Part shown: piece after piece, positions 1-6,270 of the stretch
Layout: every line of letters begins with the position of its first letter
Position numbering within the stretch: position 1 is the first letter of the stretch
Assembly: GCA_026393775.1 (NCBI GenBank)
Contig: JAPKZM010000046.1
Span: 1-11,758 of the forward strand
Direction: 5' to 3'
Length of the DNA stretch: 11,758 nucleotides
From: Candidatus Aminicenantota bacterium
Lineage (GTDB): Bacteria; Acidobacteriota; Aminicenantia; UBA2199
Made by a program: the position numbers and the translations under genes
The notes under the pieces: model-generated
The model's database searches: none
Seen by the model: the letters and a program-made list of their open reading frames with translations, nothing else
Told to the model about the DNA's origin: nothing

Positions 1-122
1 GCGGCCAGGGCGATATTCCAGATAAGCCCCAGGTTTACGACAGTCTGTCCTTTTTTCTGACGCTGCAGGGTATCCGGGCTTTCGGCCGGTAAAAATTCGT
101 TCACTATTTTTTCCAAGTTCAC
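1..122 (-). CDS. 5' end of an unidentified protein gene, cut by the left edge
   Basis: An open frame on the minus strand runs from a GTG at 122-120 off the window (40 codons and two bases). It reads VNLEKIVNEFLPAESPDTLQ at the N-terminus, then a basic patch (RQKKG), then a hydrophobic stretch (VVNLGLIWNIALAA) that may begin a membrane segment. A second GTG at 104-102 is an equally good start because GGAA lies about eight bases upstream of it. An ATG at 127-125 is in this frame's neighbour and hits a stop after two codons. The gene begins about 25 bases after the AI-2E transporter stop on the same strand, so it is probably the third gene of that unit. I do not recognise the family; too little is visible to assign a function. 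Confidence 0.5.
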   Translation of the reverse strand, partial: MNLEKIVNEFLPAESPDTLQRQKKGQTVVNLGLIWNIALA

Positions 123-147
123 ACCATTGTCAGGTTGGGAATTTTTG

Positions 148-1245
148 CTAAGCACCGATATGAAAGACGCGATAATGTTTGAAATTCCAGATCAGTTCCT
201 GGATGGTTACCTTGATGATGCCGGTTACTGGAATGCACAGCAGCAGGCCCATGATGCCGAACATTTCCCCGCCGATAAAAATGACGATGATGACCAGCAG
301 CGGATGAATCTCCAGGCTGCGGCCCAGGATGTTGGGCGAAACCAGCGTGTCGTCGATCATGCGGATGGCGATAAAGGCCAGAATCACCACCAGGGCGGCG
401 CTTAAGGAGCCCTTGTCGATGACGTTGAGGATGATGGCCGGCACGGCGCCGACGATCGGTCCGAAATAGGGGATCATGTTGGCCAATCCGGCCAAGGCGC
501 CGATGATCAGGAAATAAGGGACGCCGAGGATGGCCAGGGCCGTGATCGACAGGGCACCGATGCACAGCGAAACCAGCATTTGGCCGCGGATGTAGCTGCC
601 CAGCTGACCCTCGATTTTATGAAGCAGGCTGATCGTCATTTCAAAATAGCGATTGGGCATGGACTCGATTAAAGATTTTTTCAGCCGCCGGCCGTCCTTG
701 AGCAGGAAGAAGGTCATGAACGGGATCAGGAACAGGGAGATGGCCAGGGGCAGGATGGTGGGGATCAGCTGGATGCTGCGGTTGAGCATGGCGTAAATGG
801 ATTTTTCTATCTTGGTCATGATCTGATCGTTGATTTCCGGATTTTTCAGCAAGGGGAGGTGCTTGTTCAGCAATGTTTTCAGCTTGACCATCAATGTGGC
901 CGGAGTCTCGTTTTTAATGGCTTGGCCGATGGTCCTGAATTCGTGCGCGACCGCCGGCGCCAGAAAAATCATCAGCCAGATCACAAGCAGCATGATGATG
1001 CCCATGACCAGCGCCACGGCTGCGGTGCGGTTCAAGCCCCGCCCTTCGAGCATGACCACCAGAGGATTGAGCAGGATCGAGAGCAGCGCGGCCAGGATCA
1101 AGGGGGTCAGAACCATGCCGCTGTGCGGCAGGATCCAGGCCGCGATCAGCGCGACCAGGATGAAGATGAACACCTTAAACAAAAAAAAGATAAAGGAGCG
1201 GTTCAGGTTGATCACGATGCTTTTATTTTCCGGGAGCGGGTTCAT
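148..1245 (-). CDS. AI-2E family (PF01594, UPF0118-type) membrane transporter
   Basis: Polytopic inner-membrane protein of 365 residues, the usual size for the family. Members include proposed autoinducer-2 exporters (TqsA) and Na+/H+ antiporters, so the substrate cannot be read from sequence. The N-terminus has a short polar leader, then the hydrophobic segment FLFKVFIFILVALIAAW and a second helix. A central soluble stretch follows. The C-terminal half carries the family signatures: MIPYFGPIVGAVPA, then DDTLVSPNILGRSLEIHP, then GGEMFGIMGLLLCIP. I chose the ATG at 1245-1243 because it overlaps the stop of the upstream cyclic-nucleotide-binding gene as ATGA, a classic coupling arrangement. An upstream in-frame ATG at 1287 would add 14 charged residues and a 46-base overlap, which is less likely. 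The upstream gene suggests joint expression with a cNMP sensor. Confidence 0.93.
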   Translation of the reverse strand: MNPLPENKSIVINLNRSFIFFLFKVFIFILVALIAAWILPHSGMVLTPLILAALLSILLNPLVVMLEGRGLNRTAAVALVMGIIMLLVIWLMIFLAPAVAHEFRTIGQAIKNETPATLMVKLKTLLNKHLPLLKNPEINDQIMTKIEKSIYAMLNRSIQLIPTILPLAISLFLIPFMTFFLLKDGRRLKKSLIESMPNRYFEMTISLLHKIEGQLGSYIRGQMLVSLCIGALSITALAILGVPYFLIIGALAGLANMIPYFGPIVGAVPAIILNVIDKGSLSAALVVILAFIAIRMIDDTLVSPNILGRSLEIHPLLVIIVIFIGGEMFGIMGLLLCIPVTGIIKVTIQELIWNFKHYRVFHIGA

Positions 1246-1790
1246 CGGGAGGCCTGCTTGTCTTTTTTCTGCGTCCGGCGGACGCATGTCAACTGCTGCA
1301 GCTCGAGGTTGGTTTTGCGCAAGCGCTGGGCCAGCATGTTGGCCAGCTTGGATAGCACCTTGATGCCCAGTTCCGGTTTGCGCTCGAATAGGTCGAACAG
1401 GTCGGGATGGAAGATGCCGATCAGCTTGGAATCGCCTAGGGCGACGGCGGTGGCCGAGCGGTTGTCATCCTCCAACAGAGCCATCTCGCCGAAAAAATCT
1501 CCCTGGCTCAGGCGGGCCAATGACTGCTGTTCCGGGGTGTTGTAATCCCCGAATATCCCCACTTCGCCGCTTTGCACGATATACATGCCGACGCCAGGCT
1601 CGTTCTGCCAAAAGATGACCTCGTCTTTTTTGTACTGACGTTGGTGAAGCAAGTGCTCGATTTCCCTGAGTTCACGCTTGCGCAGTTGAGCGAAGAGGGG
1701 GATGTTTTTCAAAAATTGGCGGATGTCTTGATTTGGATCGCCTTTGTTCTTGAAGATATTTCCCCAGATAACATCAATTTTCTTCATCAT
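1242..1790 (-). CDS. Cyclic-nucleotide-binding (CRP/FNR-type) domain protein without a DNA-binding domain
   Basis: A cytosolic protein of about 182 residues built almost entirely of one cNMP-binding beta-roll. Residues 30-120 show the fold: IPLFAQL entry helix, the YIVQSGEVGIF strand and turn, then the phosphate-binding cassette GDFFGEMALLEDDNRSATAV, with Glu102 and Arg111 spaced as in protein-kinase-A-type domains. After the cassette there is only a helical tail (about residues 135-170) and a basic end; no helix-turn-helix is visible, so it is unlikely to be a transcription factor by itself. It may act as a regulatory subunit or sensor for a partner protein. GAGAGG at 1799-1794 supports the tandem ATG codons at 1790 and 1787; the second has better spacing (six bases). 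A TTG at 1805 is less likely. Its stop overlaps the AI-2E transporter start. Ligand (cAMP, cGMP or none) unknown. Confidence 0.88.
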   Translation of the reverse strand: MMKKIDVIWGNIFKNKGDPNQDIRQFLKNIPLFAQLRKRELREIEHLLHQRQYKKDEVIFWQNEPGVGMYIVQSGEVGIFGDYNTPEQQSLARLSQGDFFGEMALLEDDNRSATAVALGDSKLIGIFHPDLFDLFERKPELGIKVLSKLANMLAQRLRKTNLELQQLTCVRRTQKKDKQASR

Positions 1791-1793
1791 GCG

Positions 1794-1799
1794 CCTCTC
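1794..1799 (-). promoter_or_regulatory. Ribosome binding site deciding the cNMP-protein start
   Basis: GAGAGG on the minus strand lies three bases before the ATG at 1790 and six before the ATG at 1787. It lies downstream of the TTG codon at 1805, so it argues against that longer start. Confidence 0.6.
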
Positions 1800-1836
1800 G
1801 TCCAATTTCCGAATCGTTCATCATGCGAATGGGGAA

Positions 1837-1865
1837 ACTATAATATAAAACGGCATTTATTGCAA
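1837..1865 (-). promoter_or_regulatory. Sigma-70-type promoter for the cNMP protein / AI-2E unit
   Basis: On the minus strand, TTGCAA (1865-1860, four of six matches to the -35 consensus), a 17-base spacer and TATAGT (1842-1837, five of six to the -10). Transcription would start near 1830, giving an untranslated leader of about 40 bases that contains the GAGAGG ribosome binding site. The -35 box overlaps the ansA stop codon at 1857-1859, so the unit can be transcribed apart from ansA. Seen by eye only; no start-site data. Confidence 0.55.
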
Positions 1866-2855
1866 TACCGTCATTTCTCCGGCCAGGGATCTTTGAAAAT
1901 CGTTCAGCAGCGCTTCGGTCCGGTCATGTTGGCCGAGCAGGAACATCAGCTTGGTCGCGGTGGCTTCGAAGGTCATGTCGCCGGCGGAGACCACCCCCAT
2001 GGCCAGCAGCCGCTGCCCCGATTCGTACAGGCGCGGCTCGATTTTGCCGCCGCGCGCCTCGCTGGCCAGGACAACCGCCTTGCCGGCCGCGAGCCATTCC
2101 GCGATGCGGACCGGGAGGTTGCCCGATTGCAAGGGGATGGTCCCGGCCCCGAAAGCAATGAGCAGGATCGCGCGGATGGCGGGCCCGGGCTGGAAATAGT
2201 CGCTGTTGCACCCCGGAAAGAGTTTGAGCACGGCCAGCGAATTGTCGAAACGCTCGCGCACCTGGAATGGGCCGCCGGGATGCAACAGATTGGCCCGGTA
2301 AATCTCGATGTTGACGCCGACTTCAGCCAGCAACGGGTAATTGCGGGATACGAAGGCGTCGAAGAAATTCACGTGATTCTTGCTGGTGCGGTTGCCGCGC
2401 ATCAGCTTGTAATCGAAAAAAACGGCGACCTCGGGGATATCGGCCGTAGCCAGTTCGACGGCGTTGATCAGGTTGTTGCGCGCGTCGCTGCGCAACTCAT
2501 CCATGGGCCGCTGGGCTCCGGTCAGGATTACCGGAATGGGGATATTTTGCAGCATGTAGGACAAGGCTGAAGCCGTGTAGGCCAGTGTGTCCGTGCCGTG
2601 GGTGATGACCACGCCGTCGCTTTCCGGCAAATGGTCTTTGACGATCGCGGCCAGTTTCTGCCAGTGTTGGAAATTCAGCTCGGCGCTGTCCAGCACAAAC
2701 GGGATCTCCACTTCGATATCGGCGATGGTTGAAATTTCCGGGATGACCTTGAGCAGGCTGGCATAAAACCTGTCGGGCCGCAGCACGCCGTCCTGGCCGT
2801 CGCGGGTCATGCCGATGGTGCCGCCGCTGTGGATGAGCAGGATCTTTTTTTTCAT
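1857..2855 (-). CDS. ansA: L-asparaginase, type I (AnsA-like)
   Basis: Hydrolyses L-asparagine to aspartate and ammonia. At 332 residues it has the length of cytoplasmic type I enzymes, and there is no signal peptide. The first catalytic triad residue lies in HSGGTIGM (Thr13). The second signature is THGTDTLAYTASALSYML (Thr88, Asp89), and the Lys of the triad is probably Lys159 in RGNRTSKNH. TGAQRPMDELRSDARNN and GDMTFEATATKLMFLL also match type I enzymes closely. The archaeal GatD amidotransferase subunit is related but longer with an N-terminal extension, absent here. The ATG at 2855 has GGGGGA five bases upstream. The gene has its own promoter and appears monocistronic, since the downstream cNMP gene has a separate promoter. 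Product certain to family; substrate preference over glutamine is inferred. Confidence 0.95.
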   Translation of the reverse strand: MKKKILLIHSGGTIGMTRDGQDGVLRPDRFYASLLKVIPEISTIADIEVEIPFVLDSAELNFQHWQKLAAIVKDHLPESDGVVITHGTDTLAYTASALSYMLQNIPIPVILTGAQRPMDELRSDARNNLINAVELATADIPEVAVFFDYKLMRGNRTSKNHVNFFDAFVSRNYPLLAEVGVNIEIYRANLLHPGGPFQVRERFDNSLAVLKLFPGCNSDYFQPGPAIRAILLIAFGAGTIPLQSGNLPVRIAEWLAAGKAVVLASEARGGKIEPRLYESGQRLLAMGVVSAGDMTFEATATKLMFLLGQHDRTEALLNDFQRSLAGEMTVLQ

Positions 2856-2878
2856 GGTTTTCCCCCGGCTGATCTATG

Positions 2879-2907
2879 TTTATAAACAGCCGCGGTCCGA
2901 ATGTCAA
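2879..2907 (-). promoter_or_regulatory. Near-consensus sigma-70 promoter of ansA
   Basis: On the minus strand, a perfect TTGACA (2907-2902), a 17-base spacer and TATAAA (2884-2879, five of six). Transcription should start near 2872, leaving a leader of about 17 bases that still contains GGGGGA (2866-2861) before the ATG at 2855. It is the strongest-looking promoter in the window, which suggests constitutive expression of ansA unless an unseen regulator acts. Confidence 0.75.
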
Positions 2908-3012
2908 GTGCCGGCCGTTCGCGTGCTTGCGCATTTTTTCAGCCGCGGTTGTAACCTTTTCGGTGCGGCCGAGTATTACCCATTTGAACATTTAATGGAT
3001 AGGCAGGTGAAA

Positions 3013-3075
3013 ATGCATAAACGAGTGCCTGATTCCAAAACACTAAGGCCTTTGACATTGCAAATCGAATTGTAG
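3013..3075 (+). CDS. Possible 20-codon leader ORF before the ABC permease
   Basis: ATG at 3013 opens a frame of 20 codons, reading MHKRVPDSKTLRPLTLQIEL, that stops at TAG 3073-3075. It is preceded by GGCAGGTGA, a close match to the anti-16S consensus, with AGG five bases from the ATG. The stop codon shares two bases with AGGGAG, the ribosome binding site of the permease, whose ATG is ten bases further on. This layout fits a translated leader peptide that couples or regulates permease translation. No run of a single amino acid suggests classical attenuation. It could also be chance. The upstream part of this gap (2911-3000) shows no convincing promoter, so the signal for this transcript was not found. 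Confidence 0.3.
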   Translation: MHKRVPDSKTLRPLTLQIEL

Positions 3076-3085
3076 GGAGTTACTT

Positions 3086-5440
3086 ATGTTGAAAAATTAT
3101 TTGAAAATTATGGCCAGAAATATCAGGAAAAACATCAGCTATTCAGCGATCAACCTGGGGGGATTGGCTATCGGATTGGCTTGTTGTCTCTTGATCTTCC
3201 TTTGGGTTCAGGATGAGTTGAGCTTTGACCGCTTTCATAAAAACAAGGCTCAACTCTACTGCATGATTCGCCAGGAAGTGGACGCCAAGGATGAAACAGG
3301 GAGTGTCGTCGTTCCCTTTGCCCTGGCCCCGATTTTGAAAAAGGAATTCCCGGAAATACTCGATTTCAGCCGCTACCAGGAGCGGGGCTGGCTGGAAAGC
3401 TCTGTGATCTCCTATGGCGGAAACACGTTTTATGAATCCGGGATGTCCCTGGTCGATCCATCATTCTTCCGCATGTTTTCCTTCCCTTTTCTCAAAGGCG
3501 ACCCCCAAACCGCTCTTCGCGAGCCCAATTCGGTGGTCATTACCGAGGCGCTGGCCAAAAAATATTTTGGTGCCGAGGAACCTTTGGGCAAAGTCCTGAA
3601 ATACAATAACCGGATGGATTTAAAGGTCACCGCTGTCCTGAAAAATATTCCCGCCAATTCCAATATGCAATTTGATCTCCTTGCTCCCATGCGCATGTTG
3701 GGCGAACAAAAACTCAATGGCTGGTCCTGGGAAAGCCTCTCTTATCTTTTATTGAAACCGCACGCCCGGTTGGCTGAAATACGCGAGAAACTCGCCGGAA
3801 GTATGACGAAATACTGTCCTGAAGGAGATAAGAAGTGGAAGATCAACCTGCTGCCGATAACAAAATTCCATTTGCAGCAGGGAGGAGGAGATAGCAAACT
3901 GGTCACCATTTTTTCTTCGATCGCCATTTTTATATTGTTGATCGCCTGTATGAATTATATGAACCTGGCTACCGCCCGCTCGGCCCGGCGTGCCAGGGAA
4001 GTGGGACTGCGCAAAGTGGCGGGGGCGAGACGGGGCCAACTGGTCAAACAGTTTTTGGCTGAAACCCTGCTATTGACATTACTGGCCGCTTCCCTGGCGC
4101 TGCTGCTGGTCCTCATCAGCCTCGGGGCCTTCAATCACCTCACCCAGAAACAGCTGTCATTGAATATTTTCAATAATCCCCCCTTTCTTCTGGGACTGCT
4201 GGCCCTGGTCCTGCTGGTGAGCCTGGCTTCCGGGAGCTATCCCGCCTTTTTCCTTTCGGCTTATAAACCGGTGCAGGTACTGAAAGGAAGTGTGTTGCGC
4301 GGCTCCCGGGGTGCTGTTTTCCGCAAGATCATGGTGATCGGCCAATTTGCCATTTCCATCGTATTGCTTATCGGCACCTTGATTATTCGGCAGCAGCTTC
4401 ACTATATCCGGAACAAAGATATGGGTTGGAACCGGGAGCAGGTAGTCATTTTGCCCGTCAATGATGAACTGGCCAAACAATTCCAGTCCCTCAAGCGGGA
4501 ATTGCGGCAAAGCCCCAAAATAGTAAATGTGACCGTTGCGTCATCGATCCCCACCCGGATCGGGTCAGTCAACGGCATCGATTGGTGGGAAGGCAAATCA
4601 CCCACCGACATCGCCATCCTCCGGTTTGTTATCGGCGAATATGACTATCTCGATACCTTTGGCATGAAACTCAAAGAAGGCAGGAATTTTTCCAAGAATC
4701 GTCCATCGGATATATCCAACTTCATCGTCAATGAAGCGGCGGTCAAATTGATGAAACTGGAAAATCCGGTGGGCAAAGGCATCACGTACATGAATGTGCA
4801 AGGACAAATCATCGGTGTGGTCAAGGATTTTCATTTCAGGCATATCAGTGAACCGATCGGTCCTTTGATCTTGCTCATTCATCCCCGGCACCATGAATAT
4901 TTTCACCGCTTTGTATTTGCTAAAATCAGACCTGGCGGCATCAAAGAGACCCTGAATTATATCCAAGGTGTGTGCAGGCGGTTTGCCCCCCATTTTCCAT
5001 TTGAATACAAATTCCTGGATGAAGAATTCAATCGCTTGTATCTTTCTGAGGAGACTGTTTCCCGAATGGTCGATTCGTTTACGTTACTGGCTTTATTTAT
5101 TGCTTGCCTGGGGTTATTCGGCCTGGCGTCGTTTATGACTGAGCAGCGAAAAAAGGAAATAGGGGTTCGTAAGGTTCTGGGATCCTCCGCAAGCCGTATC
5201 GTCCTGTTATTTATAAGGGAATTTTTCAAATGGGTATTGCTAGCCAGCATTATTGCTTGTCCCATTGCTTATTATGCGATGAGTCAATGGCTGAACGATT
5301 ATGCGTTTCATATCCCTCTTTTGTGGTGGCCCTTTGCCCTGGCCTGCTCCTTGACTTTTTTAGTTGCCGGGCTCACCGTCTCTTACCAGTCGATCCGGGC
5401 CGCACATATCAACCCGGTGGAGACCCTGCGCTCCGAATAG
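3086..5440 (+). CDS. ABC transporter permease, MacB/FtsX type (MacB_PCD plus two FtsX domains)
   Basis: Inner-membrane protein of 784 residues with about eight membrane segments. TM1 (about 19-41) is followed by a large extracytoplasmic MacB-like periplasmic domain (to about 265). The first FtsX core has TM2 at about 273-293, the coupling motif MNLATARSARRAREVGLRKVAG at about 291-313, then TM3-TM4. Next come TM5 (about 413-434), a second extracytoplasmic domain, and a second FtsX core with TM6 near 667, MTEQRKKEIGVRKVLG, TM7 and TM8. Such duplicated permeases work with a separate ATPase, often in mechanotransmission or export rather than import; none is encoded nearby. AGGGAG six bases upstream supports the start. 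Stretches of the gene are clearly less G+C-rich than the neighbours: 24 of 60 bases at 5041-5100 and 26 of 60 at 4681-4740, though 4081-4140 has 39 of 60. Substrate unknown. Confidence 0.92.
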   Translation: MLKNYLKIMARNIRKNISYSAINLGGLAIGLACCLLIFLWVQDELSFDRFHKNKAQLYCMIRQEVDAKDETGSVVVPFALAPILKKEFPEILDFSRYQERGWLESSVISYGGNTFYESGMSLVDPSFFRMFSFPFLKGDPQTALREPNSVVITEALAKKYFGAEEPLGKVLKYNNRMDLKVTAVLKNIPANSNMQFDLLAPMRMLGEQKLNGWSWESLSYLLLKPHARLAEIREKLAGSMTKYCPEGDKKWKINLLPITKFHLQQGGGDSKLVTIFSSIAIFILLIACMNYMNLATARSARRAREVGLRKVAGARRGQLVKQFLAETLLLTLLAASLALLLVLISLGAFNHLTQKQLSLNIFNNPPFLLGLLALVLLVSLASGSYPAFFLSAYKPVQVLKGSVLRGSRGAVFRKIMVIGQFAISIVLLIGTLIIRQQLHYIRNKDMGWNREQVVILPVNDELAKQFQSLKRELRQSPKIVNVTVASSIPTRIGSVNGIDWWEGKSPTDIAILRFVIGEYDYLDTFGMKLKEGRNFSKNRPSDISNFIVNEAAVKLMKLENPVGKGITYMNVQGQIIGVVKDFHFRHISEPIGPLILLIHPRHHEYFHRFVFAKIRPGGIKETLNYIQGVCRRFAPHFPFEYKFLDEEFNRLYLSEETVSRMVDSFTLLALFIACLGLFGLASFMTEQRKKEIGVRKVLGSSASRIVLLFIREFFKWVLLASIIACPIAYYAMSQWLNDYAFHIPLLWWPFALACSLTFLVAGLTVSYQSIRAAHINPVETLRSE

Positions 5441-5451
5441 TGGCGGATAAG

Positions 5452-5480
5452 TTGAATCTGAAAATCCCCCGTGATATAAG
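5452..5480 (+). promoter_or_regulatory. Extended -10 promoter of the hemolysin III/TrhA gene
   Basis: TTGAAT (5452-5457, four of six to -35), a 17-base spacer, and TATAAG (5475-5480, five of six) preceded by TG and one base, which makes an extended -10. Transcription would start near 5487, about 36 bases before the ATG at 5523. The promoter begins only 12 bases after the permease stop, so the two genes need not share a transcript. Confidence 0.55.
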
Positions 5481-5499
5481 ATAATTCCAGTGGGGGATT
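5463..5499. repeat. Perfect 8-bp inverted repeat bracketing the -10 box
   Basis: AATCCCCC at 5463-5470 and its exact complement GGGGGATT at 5492-5499 are separated by 21 bases. The left arm sits in the promoter spacer and the right arm just downstream of the expected start. It has no T-run, so it is a poor intrinsic terminator for the permease gene. It could instead be an operator for a dimeric repressor, or a weak 3' hairpin. Chance cannot be excluded. Confidence 0.4.
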
Positions 5500-5513
5500 A
5501 CCTCCATTGCCCA

Positions 5514-5518
5514 AGAGG
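5514..5518 (+). promoter_or_regulatory. Ribosome binding site deciding the TrhA start
   Basis: AGAGG followed by T and CCC, four bases before the ATG at 5523. It lies inside the reading frame that would open at GTG 5490, and so favours the shorter protein. Confidence 0.6.
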
Positions 5519-5522
5519 TCCC

Positions 5523-6143
5523 ATGCCCAAGGAAGAAACGATCAACGCCCTGACCCACGGCCTGGGCGCCCTGCTCAGCCTGGGAGGATTGGTTGTGTTG
5601 GTGGTCATGGCCAGTCTGCGCGGGAATGCCTGGCACATCGTCAGCTGCAGCATCTACGGCGCCACGCTGGTCCTGATGTTCGCCGGTTCCACCCTCTACC
5701 ACAGCTGCCCCAGTCCGCGCCTCAAGCACATTTTTCGCATCATCGACCATGCCGCTATTTTCCTTCTCATCGCCGGGACCTATACGCCATTCGTCCTGGT
5801 CACCTTGCGCGGCAGCTGGGGTTGGAGCCTGTTCGGCGTGATCTGGGGGCTGGCCCTGGCCGGGATCGTTTTCCAGGTCTTTTTCGTCGGCCGCTTCCGG
5901 GTATTGCAGACGCTGATCTACTTGCTGATGGGCTGGTTGGTGGTCGTGGCCGGTAAGCCATTGTTGGCCAGGTTGCCGCTGCCGGGACTTCTCTGGCTGC
6001 TGGCCGGTGGGCTAAGTTACACGGTGGGGGCCTTGTTTTATCTTTGGAAAAAACTTCCTTATCACCATGCCGCCTGGCACCTTTTCGTCCTGGCCGGCGG
6101 CGCCTGCCATTATTTCGCCGTTCTTTTCTACGTGCTGCCCTGA
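5523..6143 (+). CDS. trhA: Hemolysin III / TrhA (PAQR-like) membrane protein
   Basis: Seven-helix integral membrane protein of 206 residues (PF03006), the usual size for bacterial members. The N-terminus KEETINALTHGLGALLSLGG is typical. The family metal-site residues are present: Ser56 and His60 in STLYH, Asp75 in IIDHAAIF, and His182, His186 and His196 near the C-terminus (HAAWHLFVLAGGACH). Bacterial TrhA has been linked to membrane fluidity and energy homeostasis; the old name hemolysin III reflects Bacillus cereus and does not imply toxicity. I chose the ATG at 5523 because AGAGG lies four bases upstream. A GTG at 5490 would add 11 residues and lies almost on the predicted transcription start. 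It converges with uvrD on the other strand. Confidence 0.92.
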   Translation: MPKEETINALTHGLGALLSLGGLVVLVVMASLRGNAWHIVSCSIYGATLVLMFAGSTLYHSCPSPRLKHIFRIIDHAAIFLLIAGTYTPFVLVTLRGSWGWSLFGVIWGLALAGIVFQVFFVGRFRVLQTLIYLLMGWLVVVAGKPLLARLPLPGLLWLLAGGLSYTVGALFYLWKKLPYHHAAWHLFVLAGGACHYFAVLFYVLP

Positions 6144-6154
6144 CCTGGGGAAAC

Positions 6155-6264
6155 CTCGGCGTACGGTATTCGGTGTACGGTAGACGGTAAAGCCATTGAC
6201 GAACGCTGTCATTTTTCGTTTTGACCTCTTGCCGTCAGCCGTACGCCGTTAACCTTACGCCGAG
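6155..6264. repeat. Large imperfect inverted repeat between convergent genes
   Basis: Two 36-base arms, 6155-6190 and 6229-6264, are reverse complements at 28 of 36 positions when I align them without gaps, around a 38-base loop. The ends pair best (CTCGGCGTA with TACGCCGAG). The left arm is made of short related units: GTACGGTA at 6161 and 6175, then GACGGTA. It fills the whole gap between the 3' ends of trhA and uvrD, where a bidirectional terminator would be useful, but no T-run directly follows either stem. It looks like a REP/BIME-like or MITE-like palindromic repeat; copies elsewhere in the genome would be expected. Confidence 0.65.
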
Positions 6265-6270
6265 TTCCGG

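Noticed and set aside
3052..3078. A promoter for the ABC permease from the TTGACA at 3052
   Set aside because: At 16 to 18 bases downstream there is only the TAGGGA/AGGGAG ribosome-binding region and no -10-like hexamer.
6191..6228. Intrinsic terminator in the loop of the palindrome (T-runs near 6211-6221)
   Set aside because: The T-runs are not directly preceded by a stable G+C-rich stem; only four-base pairings are visible around them.
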